NCBI GenBank assembly: GCA_019055375.1
Contig: JAHQIW010007157.1
Span: 1-64,000, forward strand
DNA: 64,000 bases
Direction of reading: 5' to 3'
Source of the DNA: Parelaphostrongylus tenuis
Taxonomy: Eukaryota > Nematoda > Chromadorea > Rhabditida > Metastrongylidae
A program made the translations under genes and the position numbers. The notes below the pieces were generated by a model. That model was given only the letters and a program-made list of their open reading frames with translations. It was not told where the DNA came from and did no database searches. Shown piece after piece: positions 54,101 through 63,960 of this stretch (position 1 is the stretch's first letter; each line of letters opens with the position of its first letter).

Positions 54101-55341
54101 TTCGTTCATATAGGCTGATCCAATGCCGACGCGATGAACATTTGTTCCCAGGCTTAAATAGAAACAAAATTATCAAAATCGATATGATACTGCTTCTGTG
54201 ACTACTATGAATCTCAAACTATATCTGTTTTTTTTTGAGTTTGATCAGTTTACCGAGTTAAAGAATGTACAAAAAACAAGCAGGTAGAACCGCTTCGTAA
54301 TTTGAATATAACGCCTCTCTAAATTTACCTTTCGGAGGATTTAATCGGTGTGATTACATGAAAGTTGGGCAAATGATAGAATGACAACGGAATGTCGTCC
54401 GCACTCAGGTCTCGATAGCTGAAACTGATAATTGGTTGCTAATGACAAAGATAGAGAGAGCGTAATTATTTTAGTGCCTAGATGTCTAATCTTTGAATTA
54501 ATTTGCCGTCTGAATGAAAACTGTACTAGAATATAGATACCTTGCATGAACTTTTAATTGTTGATTCACTCTAAACCTCTCTATCCTATGAGATCTCAAT
54601 AGATTCCGCGCTGCTTTTGGATACATTGCGCAGCATGGAATTGTAATACATGGTCTTCCCTTCAAAAGCGATTATTTCGACAGCTAGAAATATTCCTGCG
54701 ATCTCACAAGTAAATCCAACGAGTTAGCCATGGTTGCTATAGATTATGAAGCTAGATCTTGTGTACCAGGAACGCATAGAAATTACTAATACCCTCTCGC
54801 GTATGTGAGTGATAGGCGAAATCACATAATACAAGCGATTTGTTCCACAATAAAGAAATTAAAGATCACCTTATTAATAGCACGTTACTATTTTGATCGA
54901 AATCTTCTGAGCAATAGAAAGGTAAATTTCTTCTAGATAAAATATGACATTCGGAATGTGTTCGCAAGTAATTGGTAAGACGATTCCGTTCTTCCTTCGG
55001 TGATCCTTAATGGACCAAAATTCGAGTCAATGAAGTATATGGTTACAGAAGTAGTAGAACAGCAAACTTCTTTGTAAGATGCATGAAAAGTCAAAGTAAA
55101 TAGAATAGACTGTTCATCGGTAGTATGCATCAGGATAAGGTAGATCTCACTCACCTAGGCCAAAGACGGGAGCTATTGCTCGAGAAAGGAGTTCATTGGA
55201 GTCCAAGCGCTTCAAACTGACTTGATACTTGCAATTTTGGTTCCTATATCCACAAAAACCCGAGGATGTGGCACCGATCAATGCGTATCCTTTAGAGAAG
55301 AACAGCCAATAAAGTAATTGGTACCTGGCGAATTGTTTCAT
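51137..55341 (-). CDS. FkbM/METTL24-like methyltransferase domain exons (3' part of gene)
   Basis: Six exons join on the minus strand with agreeing phases: about 55155-55341 (or starting after the TATAG acceptor near 55.25 kb; LKRLDSNELLSRAIAPVFGL), 54870-55005 (SPKEERNRLTNYLRTHSECH), 54329-54418 (YRDLSADDIPLSFYHLPNFH), 54034-54152 (HRVGIGSAYMNETVDGEWKL, STLG), 51331-51472 (SIVDLLLMDMNGGEVDVYEE, LLRLAKG) and 51137-51269 (IWSEENENFRWIYWNLRQMK, ending YDLVFEKK and a stop). The pattern GEWKLSTLG, then VDLLLMDMNGGEVDVYEELL, then a Phe/Trp-rich end matches SAM-dependent methyltransferases of the FkbM/Methyltransf_22 (METTL24-like) group (family call moderate). The last intron is 61 nt with GTAAGT and TTTTCAG. 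The 2.56-kb intron 51473-54033 holds an RTE copy with a nested SINE. The exons at 57.1-60.1 kb may be the 5' half of the same gene. Confidence 0.6.
51694..51735 (+). ncRNA. Hammerhead motif, class b, one core change
   Basis: Helix I CUCGA/UCGGG, core CUGACGA, helix II GGCU/AGGCC with a one-base insertion, AAAA where GAAA is expected, and the palindrome ACACGUGU before a GUA cleavage triplet. It is antisense to, and just upstream of, the methyltransferase-like exon at 51472. Confidence 0.55.
52245..53299 (+). mobile_element. RTE-like LINE, reverse transcriptase part
   Basis: Reads LILVPKGNRRRISNYRLTCM, KFFTQVTLNPLIEHWTNDIL, then in other frames GFRKCSN, LCLIFIDLMKAFDF and NIRMGHH. These are RTE reverse transcriptase blocks in order with many frameshifts. 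A MITE fragment (about 52955-53035) interrupts it, and a SINE (53310-53619) separates it from its 3' end at 53690. It lies antisense in an intron of the methyltransferase-like gene. Confidence 0.7.
53310..53619 (-). mobile_element. Full-length tRNA-derived SINE (family A) with TSD
   Basis: The 310-bp element is flanked by CTCAGAATAT at 53300-53309 and 53620-53629. On the minus strand it starts GCATGCGGCGCAGTGGTTAG (A box), has GGTTCGATCTCACGC (B box) about 55 bp later, then a unique body, and ends TATCTTTATATT. Pol III boxes, length and target duplication define a SINE. It is inserted in an RTE copy. Confidence 0.85.
53690..53945 (+). mobile_element. RTE-like LINE 3' end, continuation of the 52.2-kb copy
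   Basis: Has the same 3' block (GATGACCCGATTTCTATA, GTTATGCTGCTCAACGAA, CACTCAACGATCAACG) and continues the 52.2-kb copy across the inserted SINE. Confidence 0.6.
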
Positions 55342-56122
55342 AAATTGTAAATTAACCAGTATTTTTAGACATTATGTCGCTTAGATACTCTTGCACTTTA
55401 TAGCACTTTACAGCACAAAATAATAGGAACTTAAATAAATTTGCATTTATTCACTTATAGAGAAGTGCAAATACTTTTACATAAACTCCACCCTGTTCCA
55501 CCTTTTTAGTGAAGCGTGTCTTTTGCTACTGCTCGAAGTATTAGTGATTGTTTGATAGCGTACGAGAGGATTTAATTTTAACTAAAAAAAACTAAAACTA
55601 AACTAAAAACTTAACTTAACTTTTTTTCCAAACAGCCTTTTTGTTGCGCTCTGACAGTAAAAATGGATTTTATTTTACACTTAGGCAATTTTCGTTGGAC
55701 AAGTTTCTCCTTCAAAGTTTTAATAACCACTCGAGAGCACAAAATTGGGCAAATTCAATAATGTACGTGGTTATTAAAAAGGACCCCTCATTGTGCTGTA
55801 ACACTCAAATGAAGATTGGTTTCGCAATTTGAATTATTTCCATGTACCTAAGAGAATTGAGTGGTTAGCATTTAGTAAAAAGTAAGAGTATTAGTAATTA
55901 GAATAGCTGTCAGCTCAACTGGGTTTATAAAGCGAAATCGCATACCCGACCAAACCTGTCAAAGGTTGGTGGCTGATAGCTAACATTGAGATGTTGAAGA
56001 ATGAGTGGTCGGGCAAATGTTCCTCAGTGGTGTAGTGGTAGAGCACGCGTCCCCGGATTGGATGAAACGTGGGTTCGATTCGCGCCTAAGACCGCGTTTT
56101 TGCTCACCACTCAATTCTCTTA

Positions 56123-56409
56123 TAATTCCAAAAAAGAATGATTTAAACTGAAAAACGAGGTTGTTACGCCAGGGTCATACACCGGTGTTTCGGAGGTACG
56201 TCCTCCTCGTCAGTGACCCCCGCCCCACATTCAGCCCTGCATTGAAGCAAGGAGGGAGGCGTATGTGGTGATGGAACAGTGTACAATGACACTGGTCCAT
56301 CACCACCCCTCAGTCGATGGATTTTTGCTGTTAGATCAAAACTAAATCAAAAGATCGACTGTTTTTGAAACCCCGAAAAAAACATTTAATATAATTCCAA
56401 AAAAGAATG
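56123..56409 (-). mobile_element. 287-bp hammerhead retroelement with TSD and terminal direct repeats
   Basis: The element is flanked by a 9-bp direct repeat, ATTCTCTTA, at 56114-56122 and 56410-56418. The insertion splits an inverted-repeat end whose intact partner is at 55843-55865, which proves the empty-site sequence. The element starts and ends with the same 18 bp (56123-56140 and 56392-56409, TAATTCCAAAAAAGAATG). Inside are the hammerhead at 56172-56219 and a hairpin at 56265-56306 with an 11-bp outer stem (GTGGTGATGGA) and a 6-bp inner stem (CAGTGT). There is no ORF. A segment ATCGACTGTTTTTGAAACC near 56355 recurs near 14540 and 43267. Confidence 0.8.
56172..56219 (-). ncRNA. Hammerhead ribozyme, type I, intact
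   Basis: Read on the minus strand: helix I GGGUCA/UGACCC (6 bp), core CUGACGA (position 7 is the one variable core base), helix II GGAGG/CCUCC with an ACGUA loop, GAAA, then ACACC/GGUGU, and a GUA cleavage triplet. Cleavage is predicted between plus positions 56178 and 56177. Helix III has no loop, so the active form may be a dimer, as proposed for minimal hammerheads in Penelope-like elements and retrozymes. Confidence 0.9.
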
Positions 56410-56424
56410 ATTCTCTTAGGTACA

Positions 56425-56960
56425 TAGAACACATCATAACAATGCGAAATGCATTGAAAAAAATACTATTAATGTTGAATTATTTCCCTTATCCGCACAC
56501 TGTTTCGACTTTCGACCCCTTGAGGAGAACGTGTTTTCTGATTTCTTCTAGAGTTTTTGGTAATCATTGATAGCTTAGCTCTGGGAAATTTCGAAAATGT
56601 GCTTTATTTTTGAAACGGATCTTTGATGCATTGCAACACTAAGAATATTATTATGTTTCTTCACGAGCTTTGCTCGAGGACAGGGCTTTTCGCCAGACTG
56701 TTAGTAACCATTCGACACAACAAATTTCAAATATTCTGATAGCGCCTTTGATTTTCGAAAGAATGTCTTAGTGCGCTCTAGTTGCCAAAAGAGAGTTAGG
56801 TTTCGCGCCGCACGACAATGGCACCAAGCTTGCCTGTCAAAAAATGCTTGAATGTGAAACGAAATTTTATGTTCACTTCAATAACGCAGTAAGCAATCAG
56901 TTACAAAAATAAAGTAAACTGTTATAATTCTCGTGATTTGAGCTATCAAATTACTACTGA
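56425..56960. repeat. Dispersed repeat R1 block
   Basis: GGTAATCATTGATAGCTTAG, AGTAACCATTCGACACAACA and TGCTTGAATGTGAAACGAAA. Intronic in the 51-60 kb gene region. Confidence 0.45.
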
Positions 56961-57110
56961 AACCTAAGCGAATTGGGTGCTGAGCAAAACACCGCCCAGG
57001 TGGGAGTCGCATCCGCGTTTCATCCATACCGGGGACGCCTGGTATTACTACACCACTGAGGCACATTCGCCTGTGTTTTTGCTCACCACTCAATTCGTAC
57101 ATGTGAAGCA
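56960..57110 (-). mobile_element. Family B element, short copy
   Basis: The minus strand carries ACCACTGAGGC-complement A-box and GGATGCGACTCCCACC-like B-box sequence, with ends AATTGGGTGCTGAGCAAAAC and TTGCTCACCACTCAATTCGT inverted. Confidence 0.55.
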
Positions 57111-57140
57111 TCGTAACACTGCGAAAAAGCGGTGAAAATA

Positions 57141-60065
57141 CTAGAATTCTCGAGTACTACTCAATTTTTGAAAAAAAGGAGGGAACACGTTTTTGCTAAT
57201 GAGGCCGAAAGAGGATGGAGATAAGGTGAAAGTTTCAAAAGGTACTGAAATAACGTTTTCGCTTTTTCTTAGCTGATTTTTCAAGTACAACTCAGTGTCT
57301 TTCAAAACTAACCATTCGCCAATCACACGAGTAGCATCGTAACTGGCAACTGATTCCACGATTTATAGTCAATGCTAAGTAATGCGCTGTCGTATTCTGA
57401 AATGAGCATGACTAGCCCCTTTATGACGAACCAATTACAGCATGGCTAGTGATCGTATTGAAGTCAATAATTATTAGATAATCAGTAATCAAAGATGACG
57501 CGGCTGACTATTTTCTTGATGATGTAGCTTTTACTTTTTCGGTTCACAGAACAAGAAAAGAGGAACAAAAGAGCTTAAGGAGCTTTGTAACAAGTGGTTT
57601 CAGAATGCCATTCTGACAGGAACATATGTATAAAAGAGTGCACACATTGCTATGAGAGGGTGGCAACTTGAAAAAAATTTGTGAATAATGTCACATTACG
57701 AGCAACAAAAACATAAACCTAACTCTACTAATTGGCGAACGACATGAGGTTGATCGAAGCTCCGGAATTGGGAAGCATAAAGATCCAATCTAGCAATGTC
57801 ATAGGTCCTACCACGAATAGCATACTCAATGTCCCATGTCATCCAGCGATTCCATTCGCTGAGTTCGGTAAAATAGTGTACCTCGACGTCACCTAGGATT
57901 AGATTGTAAGAGCAACGGGATATTAATTGCTCAAAGACTTAAGTTGTCTTCCTATTGATTGACAGAAAGAAAATACTTGAACGTTGCATACCTCCCAAGT
58001 GCTCAATAAGATCACTTCCTTCCGGTAAGAAAAACCGTCCACTTTTCTGCCTTTATATCTCGTTCAAACTTACCCAGTGATACACGATTTCCGGTAACAA
58101 TCAACACTCGACTTAAAAAGCGTTACAAACTTATCTGTAATGTATTTCTTCTAGTTGATAGTTCATCCAAGTAACTTACTCAATCGGTCCGCTTTCCCCA
58201 CATACCGTAAATAATTCGGATGCGTCACCATAATGTAGACTCTGATTGCATCTAAATCACTGATGGCATGAACGGAGCTGCTATAAAAGGAAAGTGTAGC
58301 GGTAATGTATGACCTAGGCTTTGTCTGGCCAAGCTCCGGCCAAAATATAATTAGATATACAATAGTAAAAAGAGCATTCACTTTGTAATTAGGTACAAAT
58401 GGAATGCCTTGACTTAGCACGGACTTAGTGATTAAGTAAAAGAAAGGAAGAAGTGGAAAAGTGAACTGAGTGCAGGAAAACAAGCAGTAATAAAATGAAA
58501 TTGTGAAACCATAGCATAACGTCTTTAGCGCGTTTCTAGGAAAAAGTGAGAAATCGTCGAAGCAACCCTTACTTGTACTGTTGTACCGCCAGCAATTCAT
58601 TTAATCGTAGTCGCTCGGCAAGCCAATCGTTGATGAGTGGCGGTGCCTCAACATCGATCACATTCCATTCGATCAACGGAATTAACGCCAGCGGCGATGA
58701 TGAGCTATAAACCACACGATAACGTTTATAAATCAGCATGAGCCAGCATGAGTGTATGAAAAGGAAAGCCGTTCTAAGACGGATATTTTGTCAATGATTA
58801 AAAAGTGACCAGGTTTCCTGATGAACAGATATGAGGTTGGTAACTAAGAAATTTATCTGACACGTTAGCGTACAAAATTAATGACTAATTCGGCAATTTC
58901 GCATTCTTCAGCTTACTATTCCCCTCCAAAGGATACGCCATTCATTGGATTACAATGAGATTTCTTTGACGTGCACTTCTGCACCTGTGCATACATATTG
59001 CCCTGCTTGCATTGAAGAGGAGCTCCGATCAATCACATTTCGATATTCAGTATTTAGTGGTAGTTCCTTGATATGGCTCACAATTCGTGTGGTCGTTCTT
59101 GTTCGTGCAGTTCGGAATGATTTGATGTTTCAAGCAGCGACAAAGTGTAAGGATCGTTTGAGTGACTTAGAGAATCTTTAGCCTTACCTAAATCCAATAC
59201 ATCAATAGATACATCCAATAATGTTGAGTGCTATGCAAAACTCTGGATTTGGAGCGGGATAACCTGTGCTCCACCTTTCAAGGGCACATACTAAATATCC
59301 CGTCGCGTAAGGTGAAAAAATCACTTCACATTGCAGAAATAACAAATCACTGCATGTCCAGTGATAAAACCACATAGCATTGTAGGGGTACAGTCAATTC
59401 CTCATGACTTTTATTGAATAATACCTTCAAATTCGCCAATTATTTTATATGTAGAGGGTATATCCCTTTACAAGGTATTGGCTCAAACGAAAAGCACCGT
59501 GCGACTAATGAGGCTGAAAGGTCGAAACACGTATCTTGCACTTTAGAAGTCCGGCAACAGACCTCATGTAAGGCTTAAAATACGTTATCAGATTATATAG
59601 GGTTATCTCATGTTTTTCAATAGAATCAGCGACATTTATGACTTAGGCCTAGTTCTCACGCGAAGCACGCAAATCCGAAGACCCTTGTAAATAATGGGTG
59701 CAAACAAAGACAATCAGCATAATGAAAGCTCTGAGAACTGCTATGCTCTAAGAGATATGTAAAAACAGCCGTATAAATGATAAAGAGAGTAAATTAATGA
59801 ATGCAACCCGTCTTTCCAAAATCTGCTTTACGTTTGAGCCAAGCCGTGTATTATCACTTAAAAATTGATAAAATTAAAATGAAGTACAACTCATCTAGAT
59901 CTATTTACATTATGTTGAGTTAAGATCTACATCAAAAATGACGTACGCTGCAGAACTGAAGAATGTTCCGGTATAAATCACTTCGTGACATTTGCGAATT
60001 AGCGCTACGATGAGGCCTATCAACAGTAGCCGCAAGGCCAACAATGTGTTAAGGCGACGGCACAT
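57141..60065 (-). CDS. Type-II membrane protein, 5' exons (possibly same gene as 51-55 kb)
   Basis: Exons on the minus strand, all phase-consistent: 59947-60065 (start ATG at 60063-60065; MCRRLNTLLALRLLLIGLIV, a signal anchor), 58573-58704 (LALIPLIEWNVIDVEAPPLI), 58180-58280 (DLDAIRVYIMVTHPNYLRYV), 57719-57892 (DVEVHYFTELSEWNRWMTWD, AIRGRTYDIARLDLYASQFR) and one starting at 57349 (SYDATRVIGEWLVLKDTELY) whose 3' end is unresolved; it is open to 57141. The codon counts of the first four exons match their lengths exactly. A short N-terminal cytoplasmic part plus one hydrophobic helix predicts a Golgi/ER lumenal protein. The lumenal domain was not recognised. The strand, spacing and anchor suggest it supplies the N-terminus of the methyltransferase-like protein downstream, but the join to 55.3 kb was not resolved. 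Confidence 0.55.
59499..59541 (+). ncRNA. Hammerhead motif, class a, one core change
   Basis: Helix I GUGCGA/UUGCAC (6 bp with a wobble), CUAAUGA (one change from CUGAUGA), helix II GGCU-GAAA-GGUC, an intact GAAA, and CACGUAUC. It is antisense in the intron between exons 59947 and 58704. Flanks match those of the 38.27-kb copy. Confidence 0.6.
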
Positions 60066-60179
60066 CGTTCATTTGAAACAGCGGACCTGTCATCAAAGAA
60101 TGTCAAGCAAAACGGCAGCCAGTTTGCTGAAGCACGATTCTTTGAAGATAATTTCGATTTATTATGGCACAAAGACTAA

Positions 60180-60430
60180 GGAGAGCGTATGGCACAATGG
60201 TTAGAGGCCCTGGAACACGTGTATAGTCGCTGACTCGCTCCCACACCGCAATAAACAAGCCTTTTCTTACTATGGTGTCGACAGTTTGTCGCCAAACTTG
60301 TACAAAGGGATTGAAAAATTGCCTAAATACATCAGTGGGCTCACCTAAGCTGAGATATAGGCCAAATAATTATTCAATCACCTTTACGAAGTTGTGGATA
60401 GATTTCATTGCATGACACAAAAACTGATCA
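60180..60430 (+). mobile_element. SINE family A copy, diverged
   Basis: The head GAGAGCGTATGGCACAATGG and TTAGAGGCCCTGG match the A-box region, followed by a degenerate body. Located just upstream of the membrane-protein start codon at 60065. Confidence 0.5.
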
Positions 60431-60946
60431 ACAGTGCAAAATTGTAAATTTGGCTTTGAAACAATTCCAAAACGCAGGTCTGATAATTTGAGTTTTTGTT
60501 GTCGCACGAATCAAGTCCTGACCCCTCAAAATCACAGGATTTGACTGTTCTGAGTCTAAGGTCGAAGAAGTTACACTTCAGTTTCCTCCAAGAAGATCGA
60601 ATGGCAATATCTGCAGCAGTAAATCATATAAGCACGTCCAAACAAACAAAATCATAGTATTAGGGCAAAATCAAAAAACACTTACGCTTATGAGAAAGGT
60701 AAGTGCTTATTTTGAGTCAAAGTTCGGTGCTGAGTGTAATTCAGATTAAAATGAACAGTTACTTTTTGTGGGATTCTTTTCCCAAATATCGTCGTCATGC
60801 AGTTGCTGCAGATGGCTCTTAGATAAAATGTTTGTCAACCAAGGGACAAATTGGAAAAAAAGTCCTCAAATATTTTGTAATTAGTTAAGTTTGTGCACTA
60901 AATAGGGATACATATTATTCATAAAAGCATAAATACTAACCTGAAA

Positions 60947-61005
60947 CATATATATATATATATATATTTATTTATATATATTTATATATATATATATGCA
61001 CATGT
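60947..61005. repeat. (AT)n simple repeat
   Basis: TATATATA/TTTATATA runs. Confidence 0.8.
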
Positions 61006-61573
61006 ATATAATGTATATAGCATGTTGCATGTATGCAATACTTAAAGTACTTGTGTACTCATGCTACGGCGCAACTACTAAAAAACGTGGTGAGAAATAC
61101 GGTAAAGAAGTGTGGAAAGGCGAGCAGTATCAAGTATACGTTGAAGTGGAATGGATTAATACGGCAGTAGTTATCGGCGAGCTCGACCTTGAACCTGTCA
61201 GCCGCTCAATAACAATGTCAACTATTCTTGGTCGTCTCATAATCGGTGCCTTTCTCGCTTATCAAAGACAGAAAAACTACGGAAAAAGATTGCTAACATT
61301 ACTCTTCTTAGTCTGTTCTACAGGGTTAGTAAGTGGAAGCACACATAGTTACAAAAATTCCAATGAATATGGGAATAATTGCTTGTGAAGTTGTATTGGC
61401 ACGTCCACAGTCAACGAAGAACTGCTTATCAGAAAGCATATAGACAAAACTTTGCAATAACTGAATTGAGTTACTACTGGAAGAGTGAGCTGAGAAACCA
61501 CGTCCTATTGATAAACTACAAGTCCTACATTGACATAGTCCATTAGCTTATCAAGAAGCAGGCCTGTCCTTAC

Positions 61574-61947
61574 GTCAGAATTGCAGTAAGCTATGTGCGG
61601 ATGCTCTTTTAAGCAGAGCCAGTAAGAAATCTTGAGGAGGCTTGGGGCGAGAAATGTTTTTTCATACTTCTTTATCAAACCGTACAACAGCGGTCGACCT
61701 ATGATGGTTATGTATGAAAGCTATATCTATGTCTGCTACACTACGCTACTCGATTACAGTTGATTACAAGGGCGAGTAAATCAATCAAAAATATTATGCA
61801 AAAAGGTTCAAATCTCGTAGCCTTGGTAGTATTGAGTTGAAGGCTGTCTGATTGAGCACAGTGGTTTCCAGAACTCGATCCAACTCCATCACACTGACGT
61901 CGATGAATTGGCAGCCGAGTGCTTTGTGATTGACGCTTATCCAAAGT
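61574..61947 (-). CDS. Exons of an unrecognised protein (CNSD motif)
   Basis: Two candidate exons. 61574-61698 runs from a CATCATAG acceptor to a GTAAGG donor and encodes 41 residues ending LKEHPHIAYCNSD; a Tyr-x-Asn-x-Asp motif of this kind occurs in GT-A-like glycosyltransferases of nematodes, so a glycosyltransferase is possible (weak). 61794-61947 follows a CTAAGCAG acceptor and encodes GCQFIDVSVMELDRVLETTV and NSILPRLRDLNLF before TAA. The phase from the second exon to the first works only with a poor internal donor (GTGTGA). The gene lies just upstream of the membrane-protein start at 60065 on the same strand. Confidence 0.35.
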
Positions 61948-62452
61948 CTGCTTAGTTGTTCCACTAATGCTTAATATTTTGTGACACTGAAATTCGGAGA
62001 AGAAAACTCGTGAGCTTTACAATATGACGAGGTTGTCATATTCTATATTCCGTCAAGTTCACCATGAGCATCCACTCACCATCATGTTGCCACTGTAAAG
62101 GACGTTCTTTCCACAATAAGTAAAAGCATTGTGTTATCCCATTTAAAATTAGTAAACTGAATCATCCTTCACAAAAAGCGGACAGTTGGGTGACCTAATT
62201 GCATAGCTATTTACAAACAGAGATTAGTCTACTACAAAGTAACGCAAATTTTACAGTGAGTGGGCTACCCATCTATTATTTCTTGAGTAAAAGTTCATTT
62301 ACATCATTTCTGGTGTCTATACTTACCTATGAAAACTCATGAATTAGTATGCACTGATCTTGCATATGATGCTACATCATTATTGAAGGCTAGATCTTGA
62401 GTTGTGTAGAGGATCGACGAATAGAATACCATGTTTTCTCACCCTAGTAATG

Positions 62453-62590
62453 TCATGTCATGTCACCAAATGTTGCTACGCATTCCAACTTATACCACCG
62501 ACACTCAAATGTTCTTGGACAATCTACACGGCGTGTCTCTCCAATAGCGCGCACGTGATGGAGTCCTTCGACGTAATTGCCTATAAAGGT
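62453..62590 (-). CDS. Candidate exon, Cys-containing
   Basis: After a CTTTATAG acceptor the minus strand is open for about 42 codons (NYVEGLHHVRAIGETRRVDC, then PRTFECRWYKLECVATFGDM) up to TGA at 62453. A GTGACA donor within the last codons could end it earlier. A further short candidate, YCGKNVLYSGNMM with a GTGAGT donor, lies near 62.06-62.11 kb. They are probably upstream exons of the gene with exons at 61.57-61.95 kb, but the phases were not reconciled. Confidence 0.3.
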   Translation of the reverse strand, partial: TFIGNYVEGLHHVRAIGETRRVDCPRTFECRWYKLECVATFGDMT

Positions 62591-63883
62591 AACCTGTCGA
62601 ATGACTTGATACTGTAAACCATCCACGAGCTTGTACAACACCGAAGAGAATCAAACATGTGCAGCTTGTCGATTCAGCAGCTCATGGCTGTTTTGAATGA
62701 ATACCTGAGTTGCTCAATTAATAGGTAGTCCGGAAACAATATCACACAGATGAAAGTGTTTACAGTGGGACAGCGGATGGCTCCAAGTCTTGCTACTGCC
62801 TTCATGCCGAAAGTGGGAGCTTCAGTAATTAATCTTCCACACATCAATCTGATGCAGATATGTTAATAATTACGCTACCTCCTGCACTCAAAAGATGACG
62901 GGCAGATGTTTCAGGTCATTGATCGAACACTCAGAGTATGCAAAATCCACCTATGAGATACTGAAAGAAAGCTTGTTTCCAATTTTCTGGAATCCAAATT
63001 ATTAGACAATCCGATTGCGTAAACATTATTTGCACCACAAACCAACTGATAGAAGTATACTAGTACATTACCTCTCCTCTCACCCTTCACGTACAAAACA
63101 GACGCTCGTTAAAGGCTTGTTCGAAACTGACGCTAGTCTATGTGCGGGAGGATAGTAGAAAGTAAATTCTCTAAAATTGGCCGAGCAAATAGCCCACCAC
63201 TAATTACGAAAATGTAGCTCTTTGAGAGTTTAGGGAAAATAATGCGGCCTAAAACCGCAATTCCACAGAAAGCAAGTTCTCTTTAATCTACTCTTGTCCT
63301 AAACGAAATAAGTATAGCTATAAAACTATGTTTCAAATGGATAGCCTCAAAGAAAACGGTCATAATGATTGAAATACCGCAGAATACTCTAAAGCGCCAG
63401 CTTGCTCGCAGTCGCTTATATGACCATCTATGTACAACATAAGTGTGCGTAACATAATCTAACGGTAAGATTGCATGAAAACGGCTACAGTTTACCTAAT
63501 TTCCTATATAGCATGTGGCGATAAGTAAACTAGCAAAAAGGGTAGACCACTCTGTGTTTGCATAAAAAAACACCTATGGGCTAGCTCAAGGCTAAACTGC
63601 ATATTCTACTAGGTTCGCATTAGACTCATGCACATAACAGGGCGCATCGATGAGGTAAAGTTGTAAACAATCTGATCCTTCTAGGCTCTGAGGAAGGCGA
63701 AATTGCCGTAACTCAGCTATTCGAAAAATTGCATTACAACAGCGTTGTGTTTGACTTAGGAAAAAAACTTGTGAATTCTACAATAGTTTTGATATTCAAG
63801 CAGAATTTTATTTAATGACGCCTTCGGAGGTGGTATGATGTTACAATAAGCTCATTGATGTACTGTGATGTACAAAAACTTCT

Positions 63884-63960
63884 GCGTCAGTCGGGACTCG
63901 AATTCACATTCGAAATCATCCGGGGACGTGTGCTCAACCGTTGCACTATCGACGCCCGTT
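63884..63960 (-). repeat. tRNA-like element family C
   Basis: The minus strand has GCGTCGA/CTGACGC ends, GTGCAACGGTTGAGCAC (A box) and GAATTCGAGTCCC (B box). About 74 nt between paired ends. Confidence 0.55.

Larger units (their letters stand above)
55843..56424 (+). mobile_element. Family B element, interrupted by the hammerhead retroelement
   Basis: The left end TGTACCTAAGAGAATTGAGT (55843 on) is inverted at the right (ACTCAATTCTCTTA, then GGTACATA after the insertion). The core has CAGTGGTGTAGTGGTAGAGC and GTGGGTTCGATTCGCGCC. The 287-bp ribozyme element occupies 56123-56409. Confidence 0.65.

Noticed and set aside
60996..61388. 130-codon plus frame
   Set aside because: Partly simple-repeat derived; no signals or domain, and the neighbouring genes run on the other strand.
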